NCBI GenBank assembly: GCA_948144175.1
Contig: CANXME010000062.1
Span: 248,001-312,000 of the forward strand
Length of the DNA: 64,000 bases
From: Closterium sp. NIES-65
Taxonomy: Eukaryota > Streptophyta > Zygnematophyceae > Desmidiales > Closteriaceae
Reading direction: 5' to 3'
A model generated the notes under the pieces. The model was not told the origin of the DNA. It did no database searches and was given only the letters and a program-made list of their open reading frames with translations. This document shows positions 32,979 to 43,100 of this stretch, in pieces (position 1 is the first letter of the stretch; every line of letters starts with the position of its first letter). Position numbers and translations under genes: made by a program.

Positions 32979-33102
32979 TGTCAGAATTACAAACAACGAA
33001 ATGATTTACTAGCAAGAATTGCTGATAAAAGTACTAACCCTAAAATGGTTATACCCCATACAGCAAACTAAGGAATTCGGAGGCGTTCTCGCAGCAGGCA
33101 CA
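32979..33102 (-). repeat. 5' LTR of copia D (outer end approximate)
   Basis: On the - strand it ends GTAATTCTGACA directly before TGGTATCATTG. The internal stretch CTGTATGGGGTATAACC parallels GACAATATGGGGTACAAC of the element C LTR. The outer end is set at TGTGCCTGCTGCG near 33102 because related LTRs are about 125 bp. It is not confirmed by a second copy. Confidence 0.5.
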
Positions 33103-33794
33103 AGAAGAAACGTTTTCCTCAAGATATAATTTTAAGCGAACAAGCAAAAGCTGTTTTTAGTGAGCCTATTGCAACCTATTCTATCCTACACTATTTCTAA
33201 AGTTTGTGACTTCGTTCTCGTAGCGCAAACACTTATTGAAACTCGAGCCACTATATTTTGTGATCTGGCGTGTTCGCGTAGCTTCGACGATGTCGATTCG
33301 TAAAATACGGCATTGTATCACCCCGAGTAGTAGCGCATATGCGTTTATAATAAAACCAGTTTTTTAAAGGGGGGCGCTTGTAATTGAATATCGGCCATAA
33401 GCGCTGGCGCTTATATAGTGACAAATACAGAAATACAACTTAAGCGAACCAGATTGTACATTTCAGTCTCGTAAGTTGAATCGAATCAAAAATTTACAGC
33501 GTCCAGATTCAGAATCGCGTGAGGGCGATTCTGTAACAGTGCACGGAGCTTTGGCACGTCATTTTTCCCGTGTGCCAGCTCATACTGACTGGACGCGCAA
33601 CCAGTGAGGTCCTCGGAAATCAAACAATGTGAAAGTGGGGTGTTGACTTGCTCGAATATTGAAATTCGTTAAAGTCTTGATCAGGATTGAAAAATAAACT
33701 ATGTCAGCGTTTTACAAGGGGGGCGCTTATAATCGAATTCCGTCCATAAGTGCCATGCTCCGGTTAGAAGCGCCGGCACCTTTAATCAGACGGC
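33103..33794. other. AT-rich non-coding sequence with a duplicated motif
   Basis: No gene is seen. A block of about 45 bp with GGGGGGCGCTTATAATCGAA and CCATAAGTGCC-type sequence occurs near 33370-33415 and again near 33713-33760. Each copy is followed by GCGC(C/T)GGC and then A(C/T)CTATAT-type sequence. This is the DNA in which the LINE landed, and similar TCCTATATCCGGG sequence occurs at 39904. Confidence 0.4.
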
Positions 33795-33840
33795 ACCTAT
33801 ATCCGGGGCCACAGGCTCACCCTGCCCCACTCTGTCCCTA

Positions 33841-34143
33841 TTGGCTTCCCTTACCTTGTCAGGCCAAATCCTTGGCTCCAATTCTGCTGCCACTGCGTTT
33901 CGCAACGACCCAGGCCTGCTGCTCGTCGGGCTCGAGGCCGAAGTGGAACCCTGGACCTGCACTCTGTGCAACTTTCAGCGTGGCCCGGCGCTCGACGTAG
34001 CTATGGCCCATATTGCCTCCCCGCAGCACGCTGCTCGCCTGCGTGCAACCTCTCACCTCCCTCCCGCCAAGGACCAGTACATCACTTGGCGTGCTCTCAC
34101 CCTGCTGGAGAACCCGAGCATTGCAGCTTTCCTGCGCGGGTAG
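33841..34143 (+). CDS. ORF1-like C-terminal fragment with C2H2 motif
   Basis: About 100 codons, in a frame that is open from before 33812 with no ATG, ending TAG at 34141-34143. WTCTLCNFQRGP, then AHIASPQHAAR, gives C-x2-C-x13-H-x5-H, the layout of U1/matrin-type zinc fingers. These bind RNA in splicing factors, so an RNA-binding role in the LINE particle is plausible but inferred. There is no CCHC knuckle or RRM in the preserved part. Probably truncated at its N-terminus by incomplete reverse transcription. Confidence 0.6.
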   Translation: MASLTLSGQILGSNSAATAFRNDPGLLLVGLEAEVEPWTCTLCNFQRGPALDVAMAHIASPQHAARLRATSHLPPAKDQYITWRALTLLENPSIAAFLRG

Positions 34144-34591
34144 ACCGTCCTATTAGGCCGGTTGCTTCTCTTGGCCTCTTGCCTCATTGGCCCCTTGTGC
34201 CCACGCAACCCCCTTCAGCTTTGATTACTCCTCTGCGGCCATGCCACCTCCTCATGGCCCTTTTTTCCCCGCTTTATAATCTGCTTTCAGCTTCCCCTCG
34301 CACAGGACGAGTACATGTCCTGGCAGGCCCTTGTCCCTTCGTACGACATGTAAACTGTTCCTCTTTTGTGTGGGCAGCCTGCTATGATGGGCTGTTTGGT
34401 TCTAAGCCCCCAATGTACCGGTTTTACATTTTTACGTCTTTGTTGCCTTTGGCTATAGTTCTTTGTAACGCTTCTTTTTCAATATACCCCTTTCACTTTC
34501 ATCCCAGTCCAAGCGATGGTTGGCTTTTATTATCCCCTTATCCCCGTGGATCCACGTTTTTGTCAACGTGGGGGGCTGATTCTATTGCATT

Positions 34592-37500
34592 ATGAGAACT
34601 TTCCTCCGCACGCTTGTAGTCAACGTTAATGGGATTAACCACGCTTACAAAATGAATTGCCTCAAGTACTGGATTTCTTCCCTTCCAGAGCGTGTAGATA
34701 TTCTTGTCCTGATTGATACTCGTTTAACAACGAATCTTCGCAGCCTAACTCTCAGGCTACGCGCCACTTCCTACGCCCACGCCCCGTCACGTACCTCGTC
34801 GTCGCGCCCGCTGCCAGGGGGGATTTCTGTTATAGTTTTCCACAAATCTGTTACTATCTCCTCTCGCTGCCCGTCCCCGGATGGTAGGCTACTCACTGTC
34901 CATTTGAATCATCTAAATGAACAATTCCGCTTAGTTGCAGCTTATGCCCCCGCTTCAACAGTGGAGCGCAGAGTATGGTGGAATACCTCCCTAGCACCTG
35001 CTTTAGCCGAACCGTCACCTGCGTCCTTCACCGTGGTCGCTGGTGACTTCAACTCTGTGGATGGCGCCTTTGATCGTAACCGTGCTTTGTTTGCGTATGA
35101 ACGGAGCGAAGCAGCCCTTTTCTCCTCCCTTATGACCCAACACTCCCTAATGGACTCCTTTAGGGTACTTCATCCCACCGTCACGATATTCTCGTTCTTT
35201 GGTAGGCGCCGAAGCGACGCCCCTACATCCGCGCCTCTCCCGGCTGCCCGTTTAGACCGCATTTATATCTCACAGTCTGCGACGCAACGTCTCTCAGCTA
35301 CTCCGTACCTTCTCACCCCGATCACTGTCTCTGACCACGCCTTCGCCCCGCTTATCTCGATTCTGTTCGATAACCCTGCCATGGCACCACGGCCATGGCG
35401 CTTAAGCACCACACTCCTTAAAAGGCCCAATCTCTCGCGCATATTGGACTCTCATCTCCAATCCCTTCCCGCCTCAATCTCTCCAATTACTTGGGACCTG
35501 TGGAAAAATCGCCTCTGTGTCGAGCTTAGACGCTTCTCGTCGCTAGAGAAGTGCCGGGTTGACAGAACCGTTGACCACTTACACCACCTTGTCTGCACGC
35601 TCCAACTCCAAGCTGCTGCCCATGCTTCCAATCGTGATATCATGGACTCTCTCTCCCATGCTAAGCAACAACTGGCATCATATGAAGCTACCAAGACCGC
35701 GGAAATTGCCTTAAAAGCCAAACTTAAAGTTGAGGGTCATCGCGAGATGGGTCTCTCCTCACTTCTGGTTGGCCTTGGTTCTCGCACCAAAGCCTCCTTA
35801 ATACCCTCTATCACCATGGCCAATGGGCGGGTTACCTCGCACCTTCCCACTATGACCGCAGTGTGCTCCACCTTCTTCCAGTCTCTTTATAGTGGAACTA
35901 CATCTATCTCGCGGGACCCCTCCTTTTGGCACCATATCCCCCGCACCAGTCTGCCCCCGGTCCTGCTTACCCAACTCTCTGCTCCTTTCTCGCTTGTTGA
36001 GGTTGGTAATGCTATCTCCCGGCTAGCTCGTGGTAAAACACCGGGGCCTGACGGCCTCCTGGGCGAGCTATACCCCCATTTCAAACCACGGTTCGCTCCT
36101 ACCCTCTGCTCACTATTCAACCCAGCAACGCCACATACCTCCCTTCCTCCTTCCATGCTAAAAGGCCGCACCGTGTTGATACCGAAAAAAGGTGACTCCT
36201 CGCGGCCGGATAACCTCCGACCTATCACTCTCATGAACACTAACTACAAAGTCTTAGCTTTATGCCTCGCTAACCGTCTTCAATGTGCCCTTCCTCTGAT
36301 GATTCACGCGTCCCAAACGGCCTTCGTACGTCACCGGAAAATTGGTGACACAATTAATGATATCCTTGATATCATTGACTGGGCGTCCCACACAAGTTCC
36401 CCCCTCTTGGTCCTCACGGTGGACCTTCGGAAAGCCTATGACTCTGTTGATCGGATCTTTTTGCTCCAGTGTCTTGCTCAGTTGGGTATTCCCCCTGAAT
36501 TTATTCATTGGGTCCGCCTCATGCACTCAGGGACCTCAACGTGCGTCTCGGTCAACAACTATGATGGCCCGGTCTTTCCGGTTCGCACCGGGGTCCGACA
36601 AGGCTGCCCGCTCGCGCCTTTACTCTTCATCTGCGTCATTGAGGTTCTACATCGTTTCACCTCCTTGCATCTCCCTGGGTTTGCCTTATCCACGTTGCAA
36701 CGTCGCTTGCTTGCCAGCTATGCTGACGACATCACCATGTTCCTCAATTCCAATGCCGAACTCGCCCTTGCTCTCTCATTACTCTCCCGCTTCGCCTCTG
36801 TTTCAGGCGAATACCCCAACTGGGAGAAATGTTCTATCATCCCGTTCAATATCCTCTCCAGCGACATCATATCTGCTGGCCCGATCCCAATTCGTCGACC
36901 TCAGGAAGCCGAGCGCATCCTGGGTGTTTTCATTGAAATAGGCTCTCCTGGACAAACCACATGGTCTACTACTCTCGGCCGTGTTCAACGCATCGCTAAG
37001 TTCCTTTCCACCCTACGTGCCACTGCCTCATGCCGGAAGACCCTTTGCGCGACGTTCCTCAACTCGGTGATCTCTTTTCCAGCTCGGTTCCAGCCCGCCC
37101 CAGCTGACATCCGCATTCGTCTTGATCAAACAATTGGAAACTTCCTTGCTTCCTCCCGTTACAAGGAGCACGGACTTGCTTTTAGAATTGTTCCCCAACG
37201 AATCCTTTACAATCGCGTCCGTCATGGGGGCTTGGGTGCAGTCGCACCGTCCGCTCAGATAAGTGCGCTCTCAATTCAACGAGCCCTCCGCCGCTTTACA
37301 GCTTCTCCGCAAACGTGTGTTGCACGTTCATGTGTCCCCCTTCCATATGGACCACACGCATTCCTTGCGCACCCGGCCATCCTGAAGCCCGAATCCCTCT
37401 TATCATCCTTTCCCCTACGCATTCGGGACGAACTCAGCGCGCTGCTCTTGCTTAACCCTATTGTCCATCCTCCACGGCTCGAGCCCCGATGCCTTCTCTA

Positions 37501-38752
37501 CGAACCCATCGCCTTTAATCGCTTCATTTTGCGACCAAATGGGAAACCGTTTGGCACGCGCAAACGAGATCGATTTCTCCTAACTCTTCAAGTCCGTGTG
37601 GGCCACCTTGTTCGTGCTGATCCCCCGGGCTGTCGCCCTATCTCTAATGAGGAATTCATAGCTCATTGCCCCCCCTCAACCTTCCCTTCGGGCCGTCAAA
37701 TTCTCAAGGACATTTTCCAGGCGATTCCCCCTGAGTGGTGGCAAATACTCCGCCACCCTCCCCAACCCCAGATTTCCCCGGGTGAATGGTTTCTATCAGC
37801 CCATGATTCCCCTGATCAGTATTCTCTTGCTTTTGAAGCAATCTCTTTTTCCCCTCCGTTCTCTCTCTTCGCACGTGTCTTCCAAGTCTCCTCTTCGCTC
37901 CTCATCGACAGAACTCCGCTCGGGTTTCTCACGCTCGACATCAAGAATGTCACAGCACCTTGCGTACAGGGTAGGTGGCTGCTTGGGCCCTTGTATACAG
38001 GTGCGGGTCTCGGTTCGCGACTGGAGCTTCTTACTGACGGCCTCCCCTCCCTCGCCACCATCCGACGTCGGCTATACCATCGGCAAACTCTTAACCATGA
38101 TATCCGGTGGATAGCGGCTCTCTCAGGTCCTCCTCCTCCTCTCTTTCCGGACCTCTCCCACGCATTCCTACGTGACCAACCTAGCCTTCAGAAGGACCTC
38201 CTATTCCGGTTCTACACTCGTTCGCTTCCATCAGGATCGCGCTTCACCAAGGCAGCTGATCGTGGCATCTGCTCTTCTTGTGACTCTGGGTGTGTGGAAT
38301 CTAATTCCCATATCTTCTTTGAATGTGGGGTTGCGAGATCGGTTTCGCTAGCTCTGCGCTCCACGGCTTGTCGTCACCTCGGCACTTCGCTTTCTGTAGA
38401 ACAGGTCTTCTTCCCGCTTTCTTCTAGGACCGGCCAATCTGCTCCTTGGAGCCTGCTCGTTGGTGCTGCTGCGAAGGCTATATGGAACGCGCGCTGCGAC
38501 CGCAAGTTTCACGATTCCTCCGCCACTGTGTTTGAGATTCTCCAGCTCATCCTCGCTCAGTTCCTTATAGCCTTCAAGATTTTTCTATGGCGAAGATCCA
38601 AGCAGTCTCCAAAAAAACAACGGCGATCCGCCTCTTGCCTTGCCCGGGCAAAGAAACACCGTTTTTTCACCTTCTCACCGGATGGTATTCCGTCTATTCA
38701 CCCAGAACTCCGCTTCTCCTGGCTCTTAAACGATTCGTTCCGACCTCCTTAG
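34592..38752 (+). CDS. LINE ORF2: endonuclease and reverse transcriptase, intact
   Basis: 1386 codons without a stop. Residues 1-250: exonuclease-endonuclease-phosphatase fold, with TLVVNVNGIN, VVAGDFNSVDGAF, ARLDRIYIS and ITVSDHAF (catalytic His). The usual Glu of the ETH motif reads IDTRL. Residues about 480-760: RT, with GKTPGPDGLLGELYPHF, RTVLIPKKGD, LRPITLMNTNYK, LTVDLRKAYDSVDR, GVRQGCPLAPLLF and catalytic ASYADDITMF. C-terminus near 1225: CSSCDSGCVESNSH and FFEC, an RT-associated zinc-binding motif. Expected to nick the target and prime cDNA from it. The start ATG overlaps the stop of a short frame as ATGA (34592-34595). Confidence 0.93.
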   Translation: MRTFLRTLVVNVNGINHAYKMNCLKYWISSLPERVDILVLIDTRLTTNLRSLTLRLRATSYAHAPSRTSSSRPLPGGISVIVFHKSVTISSRCPSPDGRLLTVHLNHLNEQFRLVAAYAPASTVERRVWWNTSLAPALAEPSPASFTVVAGDFNSVDGAFDRNRALFAYERSEAALFSSLMTQHSLMDSFRVLHPTVTIFSFFGRRRSDAPTSAPLPAARLDRIYISQSATQRLSATPYLLTPITVSDHAFAPLISILFDNPAMAPRPWRLSTTLLKRPNLSRILDSHLQSLPASISPITWDLWKNRLCVELRRFSSLEKCRVDRTVDHLHHLVCTLQLQAAAHASNRDIMDSLSHAKQQLASYEATKTAEIALKAKLKVEGHREMGLSSLLVGLGSRTKASLIPSITMANGRVTSHLPTMTAVCSTFFQSLYSGTTSISRDPSFWHHIPRTSLPPVLLTQLSAPFSLVEVGNAISRLARGKTPGPDGLLGELYPHFKPRFAPTLCSLFNPATPHTSLPPSMLKGRTVLIPKKGDSSRPDNLRPITLMNTNYKVLALCLANRLQCALPLMIHASQTAFVRHRKIGDTINDILDIIDWASHTSSPLLVLTVDLRKAYDSVDRIFLLQCLAQLGIPPEFIHWVRLMHSGTSTCVSVNNYDGPVFPVRTGVRQGCPLAPLLFICVIEVLHRFTSLHLPGFALSTLQRRLLASYADDITMFLNSNAELALALSLLSRFASVSGEYPNWEKCSIIPFNILSSDIISAGPIPIRRPQEAERILGVFIEIGSPGQTTWSTTLGRVQRIAKFLSTLRATASCRKTLCATFLNSVISFPARFQPAPADIRIRLDQTIGNFLASSRYKEHGLAFRIVPQRILYNRVRHGGLGAVAPSAQISALSIQRALRRFTASPQTCVARSCVPLPYGPHAFLAHPAILKPESLLSSFPLRIRDELSALLLLNPIVHPPRLEPRCLLYEPIAFNRFILRPNGKPFGTRKRDRFLLTLQVRVGHLVRADPPGCRPISNEEFIAHCPPSTFPSGRQILKDIFQAIPPEWWQILRHPPQPQISPGEWFLSAHDSPDQYSLAFEAISFSPPFSLFARVFQVSSSLLIDRTPLGFLTLDIKNVTAPCVQGRWLLGPLYTGAGLGSRLELLTDGLPSLATIRRRLYHRQTLNHDIRWIAALSGPPPPLFPDLSHAFLRDQPSLQKDLLFRFYTRSLPSGSRFTKAADRGICSSCDSGCVESNSHIFFECGVARSVSLALRSTACRHLGTSLSVEQVFFPLSSRTGQSAPWSLLVGAAAKAIWNARCDRKFHDSSATVFEILQLILAQFLIAFKIFLWRRSKQSPKKQRRSASCLARAKKHRFFTFSPDGIPSIHPELRFSWLLNDSFRPP

Positions 38753-38946
38753 TTGGTTTTCTCAGCATTACGTGTAGGGCAAACCACATGCAGGGTGGCT
38801 GTCCGTGGACAGAGGATTAGCGTGTGTCTTATGCACCTTCTTATTGAAGGTTGGCTTGTTAGCCGTTCTCCATTTTGCTCTACACACCTTGTTGTAACAG
38901 ATTAAGATCTTAATATAACATTAACATTAACCTATATCCGGGGCCA

Positions 38947-39396
38947 TACGGTATGCTTGACCTCCTTTCCAAAAGTTTGAGATTGATTCCGTTCGAAATG
39001 GGCAAGGTGTGAACCAGTGCGCAATCTTCAACCTCGTCAGCAGTAGCAAGCCAATCATTCGCGTCGAACACCTGGAAGCATGAGCATTTGTGAGTTCACA
39101 CTTCGAGAGAAATGCAACTTGCCACTTGTGCCTTGCTCTCGAGGCATGAGCACACTCTTGGTTTGAGGTTTCACTGCTGTTCAGAACGTGAGTAACGATT
39201 GGCGAGCATATGACGCTCACGTTACTTCCCACGTGGCGTAAACAGCTGCTCGCGTATTGACGAAATGAACACGCTGCGCGAGAGCGACCTATCAATAACT
39301 TCCTGAAGTGGCAGCGCGAACTTGCCGCTCGAGCAGACGCCACTCGCTGCGATTGGGTCCGAGAAACTCGAAAGTCAAACTCGATTTCAATACATC
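38947..39396. other. Non-coding sequence after the LINE
   Basis: The right target copy is followed by unique-looking sequence with no recognised domain on either strand. It lies downstream of the SUVH4-type gene's stop codon (39996 on the - strand), so part could be its 3' flank. Confidence 0.35.
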
Positions 39397-39452
39397 TCAC
39401 TTGGTAGCGCTCGGTAGCGCTACCGTTTCGGTAAACGACGCTACCGAGTGAG
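39397..39452. repeat. Short inverted repeat TCACTTGGTAGCG / CGCTACCGAGTGA
   Basis: The two arms are complementary with one mismatch and enclose the smaller palindrome CGGTAGCGCTACCG. It directly precedes a larger foldback structure. Confidence 0.65.
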
Positions 39453-39601
39453 TCAGCATTCTGCCCGCGGGCAGAAAAAACTAAAACCCATTCGGATTGC
39501 ATGCCATTCGGGAGCCTCTACCCTAAAATTTTTGGGTTGATGCCTCCCGAATGGCATGCCATCCGATGGGGGTTTATTTTTTTTTCTTGCCCACTGACTC
39601 A
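39449..39601. mobile_element. 153-bp foldback element (MITE-like hairpin)
   Basis: The segment begins TGAGTCAG and ends CTGACTCA. The arms pair almost throughout: GCATGCCATTCGGGAG (39499-39514) with CTCCCGAATGGCATGC (39544-39559), ACCCATTCGG with CCGATGGGGGT, and A-rich with T-rich tracts. The centre is CCCTAAAATTTTTGGG. No target duplication could be decided. It lies about 400 bp past the end of the SUVH4-type coding sequence and may be in its 3' UTR. Confidence 0.75.
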
Positions 39602-39995
39602 TTGCACTGCCTGCTGCCGCAGCCAGTGCAATATATTACCCAGAACACCTTCGCTAAGCCCCATTGAAGTCAAATTCTTGTTCTGAACTGCTACTTGATT
39701 GCTCGCTAAGAAAAACCAGTTCATTGCTTCAGATGCTTCAATCAATGTCACAGATAGTACGGTATTGGTTGGGTTACGAAAGAGAGTTATTTCTATAATC
39801 AACATCCAAGTGGTATGAAGTACATGTTCAAGGGTTTTGTCTAGAAACGCCGTTGATAATGTTCACCTAAGCAGTATTTCTTGAATTTGAGGAAAATCCC
39901 CAGGTCCTATATCCGGGAGAAGTCAGTACTGTACGTTTCAGCAGAACTTCACAACTGTAAATCTCCAAAAGGAACTCCGCCATCAACAGAGTGTC

Positions 39996-40109
39996 TTAAT
40001 ACAACCGACCTCGACAATCAACAGCACCACAGCAACAGTTCAATTGCTTCACTTCACCGTTTTCATCCATCACGCTGCCAACCTCGTAATTGTAGTCGTA
40101 GGTCAGTTC
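39996..40109 (-). CDS. SUVH4: SUVH4-type last exon: SET end and post-SET
   Basis: 37 codons plus [23 protein letters not shown] carries the catalytic Tyr. [15 protein letters not shown] is the post-SET C-x-C-x4-C zinc site and canonical C-terminus. Acceptor TGCAG. The stop is the reverse complement of TTA at 39996-39998. Confidence 0.92.
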   Translation of the reverse strand, partial: ELTYDYNYEVGSVMDENGEVKQLNCCCGAVDCRGRLY

Positions 40110-43100
40110 CTGCATTACAAGGCGATGCAGAGAAAGACAAAAACAGGCAAACAGGTCATATTACATGGCAAGCTCAAAGCTTGTGGCAAGCTCAAGTCGC
40201 CAGGGAACATTGGTGGTGAGACACCCTTTGCAATCTGGGTGAACAAAGCAAGATACCATTCGAGCTAGGGCTGAAGTTTGTGCAAAAGAAGACGTGATTC
40301 CGGGCAGGAACTTGGGCAGGGAGAGAGTGGAGAGAGGACAGATGAACTTGGGCAGGGAGAGAGTGGAGAGAGGACAGATAAACTTGGGCAGGGAGAGAGT
40401 GGAGAGAGGACATATGGACTTGGGCAGGGAGAGAGTGGAGAGAGGACATATGAACTTGGGCAGGGAGAGAGTGGAGGGAGGACACATGGACTTGGGCAGG
40501 GAGAGAGTGGAGGGAGGACATATGGACTTGGGCAGGGAGAGAGTGGAGAGAGGAACAGAGGGACTTGGGGAGACTAAAAGCAGGGCCAGGAGAGTGTGGA
40601 AACAGAAACAATGGGACTAACAGTGTGGACAAGAAGGGGAAGGAGGCTGAAGGAAGGAAAAGAGAAATGGAGCCGACATTACTTACCGTTAGCGGGGGGA
40701 TGTTCTCAGAGGCGACGAGGAGGAGGTGGGAGAGCTCGGGGCGCTTGTGGTCCCAGAGGGCGGACTGGTAGAAGAGATTGGGCGAGCAGCTGTGGTTGAT
40801 GAAGCGCGCCACGTTGCCACGCCGCAGCCCGTCGATGGCGTAGTGCACCTCCTCGTGCTCCCTGCCCTCCCCGCCCTCCCCGCCCTCCTTGCTTGCCTTT
40901 CCCGTTGCACGATGTTTTTTTTTGGCACTCGGCTTGGCCTTGGCTTGCTCCTCCAGTGCATGCTCCAAGTCCTCAAACATGGGCTGCAGGAAGAGGGAGA
41001 ATACAAACAACAAACACCCAGCAATGTTTTATGAAAACAATGTCATACAAAGAACAAACACCCAGCAATGTTTTATGAAAACAATGTCATACAAAGAACA
41101 AACACCCAGCGAAGTTGATAGACTGTGCTTGTGCTCCTCCAATTGACAATGTTTTGTTTCCGCCCATTTTCTGCACACTCGCCCATTTGTGAGAGAATGA
41201 GTAGATGAGAATGGGAGCTTTGCTGGAATGAGTGAACGGGGTAGTCAGTTTTTTGCGGTTATAAGTGAATTGATTGCAAAACAACTCGACTAGCTAGGCA
41301 CGGAATGCGTGAATATTTTCGCAAAACTAAGTGAAAGCTGTAGTCATTTTTCTGCTGTAACAATTTGAAAGGAACTCAATGACAATAGATAAAATTTGCT
41401 CTCCTTGAATTTGAATTACTTTCACCCTTTCTAATAGCGGCTACCTTTTCTGAAGATTTGTTTCCTCGGCCGCTGGATGATACATACATCTCTGCCCTGC
41501 GTGCCGAGCTTGGCGGTGCGAACGGTGTCGATGCTGATGACGTACATGTCGTCCTCCACGTGGTTGAGCCGCTCGTATGGCAGCACGTCGCCCACGTACT
41601 CGCACACCACCGCCCCCGCTGGGATGAAGTCCCACGACCGCACCGCCCACCCTTTGTGCGCTGTCTTGTACACCTGCGAGCGCGCATGCATGGAAGGCAA
41701 CAGGGTATGTCAAACACTACTCATACACAATAATGATTGTGTGTTGTTAGATGTGCGTAGCGGCTTCTGCTTGTGCAAATGATCATATCAGACAAATGAA
41801 GGACAAGAAAGAAACAACCTCCAATGGCAAGACGGCCTTACCTCAAGGCGGAAGCGCAGGCCTTGCTGGCCAACTCGGTTATTACAAGCTGGGCCGCAGC
41901 CACACGCGGAGCCACACTCCAACACGATGCCGCGCGCTTTGACCAACCTGATTTATATGCCAGGGTGCACACGTTAATAACTCAAATCATTGGGATGTAT
42001 ATAAATCCTTTCAGACCATTTCAGATCCCAAGAATTCTCTTTCCGCCTAGCTGCCGAGAACAGGTGAGTGTGCAGAGAACAGGTGAGTGTGCAGAGAACA
42101 GGTGAGTGTGCAGAGAACAGGTGAGTGTGCAGAAAATACGTGATTCTGCAGAGTATAGGTGAGTCTGCAGGGCTTTGTACCTTCCTCCTTGCACGTAGGG
42201 AAAGCCGTCACGGTTCCTCTTGGCACACGCGCACTTGCTCTCACTCCTGCACGCCCCCTTGCACTCGCACTTGTGCGCCCCTCCATGCAGCTTGAGCCCC
42301 GTGGGCATGATGCGCTCCGTCACGTACTCGAATGCTGCACGGGTTACCATACCAGAACGGGGGGCCCCATGGTGAGCAGAAATGAGGAGTAGGGAAGCGA
42401 TGTGATTTGAATTGAATTGCAAACATTTCAGCCTGAACCTGAAGAACCAGAGGGTGAACAAGAGGAAGAGCTGCTTTTTCCTGCCTTCCCTCCTTCCCCT
42501 CCCTTGCCACCATGTCCAGGTTTCCTGCCAGAGGGTGCACCAGAGGGTAAATAAGAGGGTTTACCAGAAGGGCGAATTAGAGGTCGAACCGGAAGGGTGA
42601 ATCATAAGGTGACTTGGAGTGCGAACCAGAGGGTGATACGGAGGGTGACCTGAGGGCGAATGGTGAACTGGAGGGTGAACGAGAGGTTGAACCCGAGGGC
42701 GCACCACCAGAGGGTGCGCCAGACTGGTTGGAGTCGGTGCCAGCTGAACCGGTTCGAGTCTAGTCCTTTCTCAAGTTCAAGCGAATCCACACAGGCAACA
42801 AAACCACCGCATGCCAAGCCACCCCCAACCCTCCCCAGTCGCCCTCCTCCTGCTCCCCTCTCTCCTCTTTCTCATGCCCGTCCCCTCTAGGCCCACATCT
42901 ACCAGCATGCACGAGGACCCTGATGCGTCACCGGATGGAAAACAAACGCGTGAAACAAACCATGAAGGGTCATGCATACACGCACACGCTTTGTGTTCAG
43001 ACGATGACGTAATCAGGCTTACACCCATAGAAAAGACAAGCTTACTGATTACAAATATGCAAGGGATGATGTTTTTGTCAGAACTTGAGCTTATAATCCA

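Larger units (their letters stand above)
28823..33102 (-). mobile_element. Ty1/copia element D, lacking RT
   Basis: A - strand copia: 5' LTR about 32979-33102, primer site TGGTATCA at 32971-32978, GC-rich leader 32380-32970, gag about 31980-32380, zinc finger 31411-31755, protease about 31019-31342, a roughly 0.9-kb insertion (30010-30920), and integrase 28834-30008. RT, RNase H and 3' LTR are missing: similarity stops at the orphan LTR near 28823. It is more diverged from A, B2 and C than those are from one another. Confidence 0.8.
33795..38946 (+). mobile_element. LINE retrotransposon with 17-bp target duplications
   Basis: A non-LTR element of about 5.12 kb. The 17-bp direct repeat ACCTATATCCGGGGCCA lies at 33795-33811 and 38930-38946. 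The element holds the C-terminal part of an ORF1-like frame, a 448-bp spacer and an intact ORF2 with endonuclease and RT. The 3' end is AATATAACATTAACATTAA rather than a pure poly(A). The ORF1 frame is open through the left target site without an ATG, so the element is probably 5'-truncated, which is common for target-primed reverse transcription. Domain order resembles plant L1-type LINEs. Confidence 0.93.

Noticed and set aside
33966..34595. 209-codon frame before LINE ORF2 as a true ORF1
   Set aside because: No domain, and it overlaps the ORF1-like fragment with the C2H2 motif in another frame. Only its ATGA overlap with ORF2 is noted.
40161..40487. Leu/Pro/Ser-rich repeat protein on the - strand
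   Set aside because: It is the 36-bp minisatellite in the last intron, bounded by well-supported splice sites.
41431..41700. Longer SET exon ending ..RPRKQIFRK
   Set aside because: Using that donor shifts the next exon into a stop. The GTATGT donor after GTQGRD keeps the frame and fits the family.
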